This document shows, piece by piece, positions 28,953-38,275 of a stretch of DNA of 43,789 nucleotides. A program made the translations under genes and the position numbers. Origin of the DNA: Candidatus Adlerbacteria bacterium RIFOXYC1_FULL_48_26 (GTDB lineage Bacteria > Patescibacteriota > Minisyncoccia > Phycocordibacterales > SBAW01); NCBI GenBank assembly GCA_001773575.1, contig MEXB01000001.1, positions 1 to 43,789 of the forward strand, written 5' to 3'. Numbering within the stretch: the stretch's first letter is position 1; each line of letters starts with the position of its first letter. The notes beneath the pieces were generated by a model that saw only the letters and a program-made list of their open reading frames with translations, searched no databases and was not told the DNA's origin.

Positions 28953-29624
28953 ATGAAGATTCTCATCATCGAAGACGAAGAGAAAATTGTGCAATTTTTA
29001 AAGCAGTCGCTCGAGGCTGAGTACTTTACTCTTGATATAGCTCACGATGGCGACGACGGTGCGCATTACGCTCAAATAAATGAATACGATCTGATCATCC
29101 TCGACATCCTTCTGCCCGGAAAAGATGGTGTCCAGGTACTGCGGGAAATCCGCGCAGCAAACATAATGACGCCTGTACTCGTACTTTCAGTAAAAACCGA
29201 AACAGCACAAAAAATTGAAATGCTTAATCTGGGAGCGGACGACTATCTCACAAAGCCCTTTACCCTCGGAGAATTAGTTGCCAGAGTACGTGCCATATTG
29301 CGCCGCCCACACGGTATACAAGGCCAAACATTTACTGTCGGAGACTTAATGATCGAGACGAAGGGGTGCACCGTTAAACGCGGAGATAGAGACATTTATC
29401 TCACGCGCAAAGAGTTTATGCTGCTCCAGTATCTAATGCAAAACCAAGGAGCCGTACTTTCTCGAGGCATGATACTTGAACATGTCTGGGACATGAACAC
29501 CGATATTTTCTCAAACACGATAGAGTCGCACATGCTTTCACTACGCAAAAAGATTGGTGACACGGGCAAGCAACGTCTCATTCAGACCGTACCCGGGAGA
29601 GGTTATAAAATCAGTGTATCTTAA
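28953..29624 (+). CDS. OmpR/PhoB-family response regulator
   Basis: MKILIIEDEEKIVQFLKQSLEAE receiver; winged-helix IYLTRKEFMLLQYLMQNQGAVLSRGMILEHVW. Confidence 0.93.
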   Translation: MKILIIEDEEKIVQFLKQSLEAEYFTLDIAHDGDDGAHYAQINEYDLIILDILLPGKDGVQVLREIRAANIMTPVLVLSVKTETAQKIEMLNLGADDYLTKPFTLGELVARVRAILRRPHGIQGQTFTVGDLMIETKGCTVKRGDRDIYLTRKEFMLLQYLMQNQGAVLSRGMILEHVWDMNTDIFSNTIESHMLSLRKKIGDTGKQRLIQTVPGRGYKISVS

Positions 29625-29628
29625 ATAT

Positions 29629-30375
29629 ATGGACACATACACCATACTCGACACACATCAATTACTCACAGATGCGCCTTTTACTACGCCCAAATCCCCT
29701 ACCGTATACAAACTGCGAGACCTTCCTCTTGAGAAAAAGCCTCGTGAGAAACTGCTCAGCCAGGGCCCAGGAGCACTTTCTAATGCAGAACTTCTCGCAA
29801 TAATTCTCGTACAAGGCACAACAAAAGAGGACGTGCTGGCAATGAGCAAGCGCATGCTGCGAGAGTATGGCGAACGAAGTCTGTTGGGCGTCATTAATCC
29901 CGAAACGATGAGCAAAGAGCTTGGCATTCCTCTTACCAAAGCTCTTCAAATAAGCGCCTGCGCAGAACTTGGGAAGCGTTTCTTTAAAGAAACAAATACG
30001 GGGACGACAATCATCAACGGCCCACAGGATGTTTTCAATCACCTGCACGACATGCGAGGACTCGCAAAAGAACAACTTCGCGGCCTGTATCTAAACAGCC
30101 ACCACAGAGTTATACACGACGAGGTAATTTCTATTGGCACCATTGACGCAAACCTCGTACACCCACGCGAGGTATTTCGTCCAGCGCTAGAATATTCTGC
30201 AGTGGCCATAGTACTTGCACACAACCATCCTTCCGGAAACATCTCCCCTAGTCTTGCAGACATCGAGTTTACAAAACAACTTGTCGAGTCAGGAAAGATC
30301 ATGGGCATCACATTGTTGGACCACGTTATAATCACGAAAGAGGGCTTTGCAAGCGTCCCGGTCAATTATTCGTAA
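29629..30375 (+). CDS. radC: RadC-like JAB domain protein
   Basis: LRDLPLEKKPREKLLSQGPGALSNAELLAIIL; AHNHPSGNISPSLADIEFTKQL. Confidence 0.93.
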   Translation: MDTYTILDTHQLLTDAPFTTPKSPTVYKLRDLPLEKKPREKLLSQGPGALSNAELLAIILVQGTTKEDVLAMSKRMLREYGERSLLGVINPETMSKELGIPLTKALQISACAELGKRFFKETNTGTTIINGPQDVFNHLHDMRGLAKEQLRGLYLNSHHRVIHDEVISIGTIDANLVHPREVFRPALEYSAVAIVLAHNHPSGNISPSLADIEFTKQLVESGKIMGITLLDHVIITKEGFASVPVNYS

Positions 30376-30388
30376 TCATATACATCGT

Positions 30389-30610
30389 ATGTATCGCATA
30401 GTTTCTCCGTACTTCACGCTCAATGACAGGCCCACTCACACACTGCACGACAATGTTTTAGCGCAGCAGTTTGATGAGTACTATCATCTCTTCCTATTAA
30501 AAATCGCTCGACTGCCGCAAGACAAAGCTCTCTCAAAAGAAGAAGAGGCTCGCTTAGTAGAATTGTTTTCGAAGATAAACAGTCTCAAACGCGAGCTCGA
30601 AACGACATAA
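30389..30610 (+). CDS. Hypothetical small protein
   Basis: MYRIVSPYFTLNDRPTHTLHDNVLAQQFDEYYHLF..., no overlapping better candidate. Confidence 0.4.
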   Translation: MYRIVSPYFTLNDRPTHTLHDNVLAQQFDEYYHLFLLKIARLPQDKALSKEEEARLVELFSKINSLKRELETT

Positions 30611-30647
30611 AATAATTCTAAAATCCTGGGCGACTTATCCCCAGAAA

Positions 30648-30673
30648 TTAAAAACGCCCAAAGGGGCGTTTTG
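30648..30673. terminator. Bidirectional terminator hairpin
   Basis: AAAACGCCC-AAAG-GGGCGTTTT. Confidence 0.75.
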
Positions 30674-30678
30674 CTTTG

Positions 30679-30751
30679 TGCGCGCTCTAGGGATCGAACC
30701 TAGGACCTTTCGAGTATCAGTCGAATGCTCTACCAACTGAGCTAAGCGCGC
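30679..30751 (-). tRNA. tRNA-Ile(GAU)
   Basis: Reverse strand GCGCGCTTAGCTCAGTTGGTAGAGCATTCGACTGATACTCGAAAGGTCCTAGGTTCGATCCCTAGAGCGCGCA. Confidence 0.95.
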
Positions 30752-30769
30752 GTACATCTTGCCAACTGA

Positions 30770-30817
30770 GTCCCGACGCTTCGGTCGGGATCCCGACCCG
30801 CAAAGCGGCGTCGGGAC
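30770..30817. repeat. Nested inverted repeat / branched hairpin
   Basis: Outer GTCCCGACGC/GCGTCGGGAC (10 bp) enclosing perfect palindrome GGTCGGGATCCCGACC and CCGC-AAA-GCGG. Confidence 0.85.
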
Positions 30818-30882
30818 TAAGCACACATACGAACAATGCCTACAGTAGCAGATTTCTTCCACAGACTCAATAAACCCCTCTG

Positions 30883-30911
30883 TTGCAGATTCTTTACGGC
30901 TGAGCTACAGT
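30883..30911 (+). promoter_or_regulatory. Putative sigma70 promoter reading antisense toward the 16S 3' end
   Basis: TTGCAG, 17 nt spacer, TACAGT. Confidence 0.5.
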
Positions 30912-30917
30912 GCCAGT

Positions 30918-31288
30918 AGGTTCAACAGTACGGGGAGCGTTTTAAATGAATATCTGCGCACATCGCGGGAACACCAAGTGCTCTTCCGGCACCAATGCGG
31001 AATGCAAGAGGCAGAGATCTCTGCCTGAGACACGGGAACGTAACGCGCGTCGGCGCAGAAAGAGTTCATCGACAGAAGAAGGAGGGCGCAGTCATGGAAC
31101 AAAGTCTCTTACCCAATTCGAGCTTGCCGCAAGATGTGCGGCCCGAAGGGAGGTGATCCAGTCGCGCGAAGAAGCCGGTCTAGAAACGGACCAGCTTTAA
31201 CCGCGGGAGGCTAACCCCCTCCTCCTACTACTACGGCTACCTTGTGCGAACGCCAGTCCTTCCATCCGGGACTGGCGTTTTCTTTTTA
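30918..31288 (+). other. Candidate promoter-terminator transcription unit carrying segments complementary to a canonical 16S 3' end
   Basis: Promoter-like element at 30883, GGAGGTGATCCAG at 31149-31161, CTACGGCTACCTTGT at 31231-31245, intrinsic terminator at 31249-31288; contains ORFs 30946-31200 and 31094-31156. Confidence 0.5.
31249..31288 (+). terminator. Intrinsic terminator on plus strand, facing the 16S gene
   Basis: AACGCCAGTCC/GGACTGGCGTT 11-bp stem + TTTTCTTTTT. Confidence 0.85.
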
Positions 31289-31359
31289 TCTCATCTGTGT
31301 GCAAGCAAAAACACTCCGTGTTTCCTTGGAGTTTTTGTTTATCGAATTTTTGAGAAACA

Positions 31360-31381
31360 CATCTTTATTTTGTTCCGTTCA
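31360..31381 (-). repeat. 3' strand of pre-16S processing stem
   Basis: 21/22 complementary to 33026-33047. Confidence 0.85.
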
Positions 31382-31517
31382 TACAGCCCATGTCGTTGTG
31401 ATGGGATAGCGAGTACAGTTTAGAGTCAGTACTATCACTCTATTTATCTCGCGAATTCCACGAGACAAATAACCGCCGATTCAGTTATGCCCCGCAAAGC
31501 GAGACATAACAGCTTTC

Positions 31518-32982
<1,465 letters not shown>

Positions 32983-33025
32983 GAGACCATGCCACTTAAA
33001 GTGTCATGTTCTTATCTTTCTGTGT

Positions 33026-33047
33026 TGAACGGAACAAAAGAAAGATG
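33026..33047 (-). repeat. 5' strand of pre-16S processing stem
   Basis: 21/22 complementary to 31360-31381. Confidence 0.85.
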
Positions 33048-33332
33048 CCCAACGTAAGTTGAGAATTAACAGTCTTTTGTTCCTGCCTTTTTGCGGAAAA
33101 CAAAAAGGACTTCTGCTTGCTCTCATTTCTAATCGCTCCTAGGTGACTAGATTTGAGAATGATCAATGTATCAATTTCGATTTTGATGCTTTCTTCCAAA
33201 GCCCTAGTGGCTTCAAAAGATTTTTATTCGGCCCCGTCTTGAGGGGCGCTTGTTTTCAAATAACAAACCCGCCGAACAGCGGGAGTTCAACCAAAAACCG
33301 GTTAAATCCACTATCGAAGAGTCATGGCAGAC

Positions 33333-33360
33333 AGTATAGTCGGTTTAGGGATAGAGTCAA
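33333..33360 (-). promoter_or_regulatory. 16S rRNA promoter
   Basis: minus strand TTGACT, 16 nt spacer, TATACT, upstream of pre-16S leader. Confidence 0.75.
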
Positions 33361-33570
33361 GCCCAACATAGGGCCTAAATTGAGGCTATTTTGGCAAGCA
33401 GAGACCCCGCAAAAAGCGGGGCCTGAGTCTGGGAGATTCCTCTTTTCTACGAACCGTTCTAGTCGACATCGGAGCGACGTTTCGTCAGGGGGTTACCCTT
33501 TCTACGTAGCTAGCTAGTCGAGGCCACACTTGGGACGGCGGCATCTCTAAAATGGGTCCTTATTCCTCCT

Positions 33571-34125
33571 CTATTGTACACCAACCTCTTTAAGAGCCTC
33601 TTCTACGTCCAAATACATCTCTTCTTGGGTCGTATCATTGTGGAAAATATGGTCGGCCATTTTCATAACCCCCCGAACATTCATGTCCCAGGGTTCAGTA
33701 CCATTTGCTTCTCTATTTTCGTGCATACAAAATGTTTCAAAGTCGATCTTGTCAGTCTCTGACCAGCGATTTAGGATTCGGTTGTAGCGGATTTCCCTAT
33801 CAGCATCTACTGCCCAAATAATAGCTCCGTGTTGTTTTAAATATTCCCCTTCTCCGATTGCACGAATAGATTCGATAACTGCATTATGAGAAATTTCTTT
33901 AGCTTGCTTCATAAGCTGCTCAACAACATATGAAGGGCCGTGCTCTTTGCGCATCTCGTTTGCAACCTGGCGCATGGTCGTTCTGTCTATTTCCAAACCT
34001 TGGCGTTTGATTTCTTCAATAAGAAAAGCTCGCACAGAAAAATGCGCGAACCCTTTCTGTTTTGTTAGATATTCAACAATCGTCCCTTTCCCTGCGCCAT
34101 TGGTGCCGGTAATGCCGATTATCAT
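33571..34125 (-). CDS. P-loop nucleoside/nucleotide kinase-like protein
   Basis: MIIGITGTNGAGKGTIVEYLTKQKGFAHFSVRAFL Walker A. Confidence 0.75.
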   Translation of the reverse strand: MIIGITGTNGAGKGTIVEYLTKQKGFAHFSVRAFLIEEIKRQGLEIDRTTMRQVANEMRKEHGPSYVVEQLMKQAKEISHNAVIESIRAIGEGEYLKQHGAIIWAVDADREIRYNRILNRWSETDKIDFETFCMHENREANGTEPWDMNVRGVMKMADHIFHNDTTQEEMYLDVEEALKEVGVQ

Positions 34126-34137
34126 TTTCTTATTGTA

Positions 34138-35061
34138 TTACGCGTTGCGACGAGACCATTTATCCCACGCAACAAGCAATGGAGATGCAAGGAAGATCGA
34201 AGAGTACGTACCCGCAACCATACCGACAATGAGCGTAAGCGCGAAATCTTTTGTTGCAACAGGGCCTACGAAGTAGAGCGCCGCGAGCATGATAATAACA
34301 GTGAGAGAGGTGTTGATTGAGCGAGCAAGAGTTTGTTTGATACTCTTTCCTACAACCACATCAAAGGCTTCAGTCTTACTGTGCTGCATATTGAGGCGGA
34401 GATTTTCGCGGATACGATCGAAGACCACAATGGTGTCGTTGATCGAGATACCCAAGATGGTGAGGAGCGCTACGATAAAGAGCGAATCGATGCGAGCGTC
34501 TTCATAGAAGCCAAGGAATGCGAAGAGTCCTGCGGGAACCAAGATGTCATGGAGCAATGTAACAATAGCCACCACGCCGTATTTCCACGACGCAACTGGT
34601 TTTGAAACATGACGGAACGCGAAGGCGATAAAAAGAATGATGCAGATAATTACAAGGCCAAGCGATATAAGACCTTTGCGGAGAAGTTCTGCGCCAAGCA
34701 CTGGGCCGACTGAACTGTATTGATCCTCGTGGACCGGACCGAAGCCTGTTAGAACAGCTACAAGCTGGTTCTTCTCTTCGTTGGAAAGATCGCGCTGGTT
34801 AAAAATGTAGCCGTTTTCTCCTACTGGCTGGATGCGCACTTCGCCGAAGTTAAGCTGCTCAACGACAGCTCTCACTTGTTCGACTGGTGGGCGCACAGAT
34901 GCATCCACCTGGGCAGTAGGTTGGTAGGTTACTTGGAGCATGGAACCTCCTGCCAAATCGATGCCGGGACGAAGCCCCCACATAGCGATCGCGAGGATAG
35001 CAAGGACAGAAAGAAGCGCCGGAAGGATAAAGAAGTATTTCAGGTTTTTTGTAATGTTCAT
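34138..35061 (-). CDS. secF: Protein translocase subunit SecF
   Basis: GLRPGIDLAGGSMLQVTYQ; LGISINDTIVVFDRIRENLR; ARSINTSLTVI. Confidence 0.95.
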   Translation of the reverse strand: MNITKNLKYFFILPALLSVLAILAIAMWGLRPGIDLAGGSMLQVTYQPTAQVDASVRPPVEQVRAVVEQLNFGEVRIQPVGENGYIFNQRDLSNEEKNQLVAVLTGFGPVHEDQYSSVGPVLGAELLRKGLISLGLVIICIILFIAFAFRHVSKPVASWKYGVVAIVTLLHDILVPAGLFAFLGFYEDARIDSLFIVALLTILGISINDTIVVFDRIRENLRLNMQHSKTEAFDVVVGKSIKQTLARSINTSLTVIIMLAALYFVGPVATKDFALTLIVGMVAGTYSSIFLASPLLVAWDKWSRRNA

Positions 35062-35065
35062 AAAA

Positions 35066-36382
35066 TTATTTGATGCCTGAGCGCATAAAGAAACGGCCAA
35101 GACGAGAGTGCGTATTTATGCCAAGCGCGAGCATGAACGTACGAGAAATCACAATTGCTGAAAGCATCGAGATGATAACACCGAGTCCAAACACAAGCGC
35201 AAAGCCCTTGATGATCGATGTGCCGAACCAAAAGAGAATGACTGCGGCGATGATATGCGCGATGTTTGAGTCACGGATAGCGCTCCATGCACGAGAGAAT
35301 CCGTGGCCGATTGCGTCCTGCGTACTGGCACCAGCGGCCATTTCCTCCTTCATACGCTCTGCGATCAGCACGTTTGCATCCACTGCCAAACCAACCGAGA
35401 GAATGAAGGCGGCGATTCCTGCGGCGGTGAGAACTACTGGGATCAGTTTAAAGATGGCGAGCATTATCACACAGTAAATAACGAGCGACACAACTGCCAC
35501 AACACCCGGCACACGGTACCAAACGATCATAAAAATCGAGAGAATGAGGAACCCAAGAAGGCCTGCGAATACACCCGCGTGCACCGCCTGGTCACCGAGC
35601 GTCGCGCCAATGCTTTCTGTGCTTGCAAGTGTAATTGGCACGGGCAACGCACCAAGGTTCAAGTTTGTGACCAGATCTTTTGCACTCTGGGCTGTGAAGT
35701 TACCTGAGATAAGTGCCTGTCCATTATCAATACGCTCTTGGATGACTGGAGCTGAGAGCAAACGACCATCTAGAAATATCCCTAATTCACGACCTACGTT
35801 CTGGCTAGTGATCTCTCCAAAAAGTTTTGTTCCTTCTGAGTTAAAGGTTACGAGAATAGTTGGTTGTGTCTGGAGAGAGCCCGAGCCATTGCCAAACTGC
35901 AACGCTGCATTTGTAAGATATTTGCCGGTAAGACCAGTATCCACGTACGTCTCGATTGGAACAGTGGCACCAGTGTCGGTCGTTGCTTCACCCTTTTGAG
36001 CGAGCTTGAATTCAAGCGTTGGAGTCTGACCGATCATGGCGACCGCCTCGTTCACATCCGTGATACCTGGAAGCTCCACTATCAAACGATACGCTCCATT
36101 ACCGAGCGCACCTGCCTGCTCAGTCTGCACAACTGGTTCGCCAACGCCAAAGGCATTGACGCGGCGCTCAATAACAATCTGGAGCGCATTCATTGCATCT
36201 GCTGTTTCTCCAGCAGGAATCTTGCTTGTGTCAGCGTTGTACACAAGGTGGCTACCACCTGAGAGGTCGAGGCCGAGCTTGAACGCAAAACGGCTGTCTG
36301 GCTTATTAGTCATCCACACAAAAACCCCGATCGCCGCCGCAACGATCAAAACCAGGACGGCGCTATAGCGCAACTTAAACAT
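35066..36382 (-). CDS. secD: Protein translocase subunit SecD
   Basis: FKLGLDLSGGSHLVYNAD; VGLAVDANVLIAERMKEE. Confidence 0.95.
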   Translation of the reverse strand: MFKLRYSAVLVLIVAAAIGVFVWMTNKPDSRFAFKLGLDLSGGSHLVYNADTSKIPAGETADAMNALQIVIERRVNAFGVGEPVVQTEQAGALGNGAYRLIVELPGITDVNEAVAMIGQTPTLEFKLAQKGEATTDTGATVPIETYVDTGLTGKYLTNAALQFGNGSGSLQTQPTILVTFNSEGTKLFGEITSQNVGRELGIFLDGRLLSAPVIQERIDNGQALISGNFTAQSAKDLVTNLNLGALPVPITLASTESIGATLGDQAVHAGVFAGLLGFLILSIFMIVWYRVPGVVAVVSLVIYCVIMLAIFKLIPVVLTAAGIAAFILSVGLAVDANVLIAERMKEEMAAGASTQDAIGHGFSRAWSAIRDSNIAHIIAAVILFWFGTSIIKGFALVFGLGVIISMLSAIVISRTFMLALGINTHSRLGRFFMRSGIK

Positions 36383-36441
36383 GATTGTGAGAATAACAGA
36401 GTTACTTACAATTTTAAAGATATTGACAAAAGCTCAATATG

Positions 36442-37191
36442 TTAGCTTTTGTTTGCTTGTGCGAGCACAAAAAGATTCTTAAAAATCATTGCAACAGCTA
36501 TTGGACCGATGCCGCCAGGAACTGGGGTGAAAATAGATGCAACATTGGCGCACGTTGGGTCGGCATCCCCCGCGAGACGACCGGAGGCTTCTGAGGTTCC
36601 TGCATCAATAAGCACCACCCCCTCTTTAAGCATCTCTGGTTTTATAAGCCCAGGCTCCCCCGCACCCAAGACAACAATGTCTGCACCCTTCATGTCAGAA
36701 AGCGTACCTTCATTTTTTGTTATGACAGAAACTCGAGCGCCCAAGTCTTTCAGAAGCTCGGCGACCGGTGCGCCAACAAGTTTTCCCGCCCCCAACACAA
36801 CAGCCTCCTTCCCCGCAGCAGCAATGTTGTGTCGTACAAATATTTCTGACACTGCCTCAGCCACAGGCGCACGAACTATTTTTTGACCATCCGTGATCGC
36901 ATCAACATCTTTTTTAGCTGGAAGCGCGGCAAGCAGTTCTGCAGCGTTAGGTATTGGGAGCTGAACAATAATGCCATCGCATGTAAGCGCTTCGGAAATC
37001 TGGGCTGGGGTGTACCGACGCACTTCCACATTAAGGCGCGCTGCGACGCGTGATTTAATCTTAATAAATGACTCTGTCGCAGTATCTTCTCCTTCTGAAA
37101 TAACAGCGAGGGACAGCGCCCCAAAGTTAAGACGTTCTTTTTCGAGTGCAGAAATAATTTCTTCTGCTATTTGTTTGCCGTCGATAATCAT
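36442..37191 (-). CDS. folD: Methylenetetrahydrofolate dehydrogenase/cyclohydrolase
   Basis: GIIVQLPIPNAAELLAALPAKKDVDAI; VVLGAGKLVGAPVAELL; PVPGGIGPIAVAMIFKN. Confidence 0.92.
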   Translation of the reverse strand: MIIDGKQIAEEIISALEKERLNFGALSLAVISEGEDTATESFIKIKSRVAARLNVEVRRYTPAQISEALTCDGIIVQLPIPNAAELLAALPAKKDVDAITDGQKIVRAPVAEAVSEIFVRHNIAAAGKEAVVLGAGKLVGAPVAELLKDLGARVSVITKNEGTLSDMKGADIVVLGAGEPGLIKPEMLKEGVVLIDAGTSEASGRLAGDADPTCANVASIFTPVPGGIGPIAVAMIFKNLFVLAQANKS

Positions 37192-37192
37192 T

Positions 37193-38266
37193 TTATTTAT
37201 GTCGTTTGAGCGCATCGGGAACATACTCTTCGTATGTTCCATTTGTATAGTAGAACGCATCCATTGAAGGAGATGAATATTCAAACCCATATTCACGGGT
37301 TAGTTTTTCACCTGTTACAGCAATTGGGTAGGAGTAACTTTTCCATCCACCACGGCTTGTAGGAACGCGACCTCGTGTTCCATGCCACATAATGAAAAAC
37401 ACCAAGCGTATAAGTTGTGGGTGTACGTAAATCACTCGCTTACCTACTGCCTTTGCCATATCAGGAGCACGAACAACGGGGCCTGGTGGGCAAATATTAA
37501 AAGCGTCGTAACTTCTTTTAAGTGGAGAGAATGCGAGCAATTCAACAATACGCACAACATCATCTTCGTGAATAAACTGGCGAAGCCATGTGTGAGTTGC
37601 TGGCACAAACGAAACCATCAAAGAAATCAGTTTGTGCACAAAGGACTCCTTAAGTTGTCCCGAAAGTGCCGCCTGAAGACCAAAACGGATACGCATATAG
37701 CGGCCGCGCGGGCCAGTGATTGCAGCAGGACGAACAATAGCAACCTCAACGTCGCGACCCCGCTCTTTAGCTGTTTGATATTTTTCTTCTAGATGCGCTT
37801 CAACAATGCGCTTCTCCTCTGCGTACAAATAGTCGCTCTTACGGAAGCCCTCTTCCTCCGTAAACATATGGTTCACAGAGTTTTCCTTTCGTGCACCATA
37901 GGAAGCAACCGTAGAGAAATGCACTAAGCGTTTTACGAAGTTGTGGTCAAAACAGAAATCAAAAACGCGGTCAGAACCATCAATGTTCCACTTCCACTGC
38001 GTTTCTTTTTGGCCATACATTTCACGTATCTGCCACGCAGCGTGAACTACAATGTCTGGCTGGTATGGAAGAGCCTCTTCCTCCCACCCCTCATCTGAAA
38101 GGTTCTTCTGTATATAGACGAGCTTTGGCTCATCTTTAATAAGTTCCGGCAAGGGCTCTTTGTCGATGCCAATAACTTTGTCGACATCAGCGCGCGCAGC
38201 AAATTGCCTTACCAGCATTGTGCCGACATATCCTCCTGCCCCAGTAATAAAAACTGTGTGCTGCAT
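37193..38266 (-). CDS. NAD-dependent epimerase/dehydratase
   Basis: VFITGAGGYVGTMLVRQFAARADVDKVIGID; VHFSTVASYGA. Confidence 0.88.
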   Translation of the reverse strand: MQHTVFITGAGGYVGTMLVRQFAARADVDKVIGIDKEPLPELIKDEPKLVYIQKNLSDEGWEEEALPYQPDIVVHAAWQIREMYGQKETQWKWNIDGSDRVFDFCFDHNFVKRLVHFSTVASYGARKENSVNHMFTEEEGFRKSDYLYAEEKRIVEAHLEEKYQTAKERGRDVEVAIVRPAAITGPRGRYMRIRFGLQAALSGQLKESFVHKLISLMVSFVPATHTWLRQFIHEDDVVRIVELLAFSPLKRSYDAFNICPPGPVVRAPDMAKAVGKRVIYVHPQLIRLVFFIMWHGTRGRVPTSRGGWKSYSYPIAVTGEKLTREYGFEYSSPSMDAFYYTNGTYEEYVPDALKRHK

Positions 38267-38275
38267 GTGTCTACT

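Noticed and set aside
30840-30925. tRNA-like stretch on the minus strand (GGCACTGTAGCTCAGCCGTAAAGAATCTGCAACAG...)
   Set aside because: Has a D-arm-like TAGCTCAG but no convincing T-arm or acceptor pairing; overlaps the putative plus-strand promoter.
30918-31288. tmRNA or RNase P RNA as identity of the antisense cassette
   Set aside because: No tmRNA tRNA-like ends (GGTTCGA...CCA) and no RNase P core motif (GAGGAAAGTCC / ACAGAA..GGCTTA) could be found.
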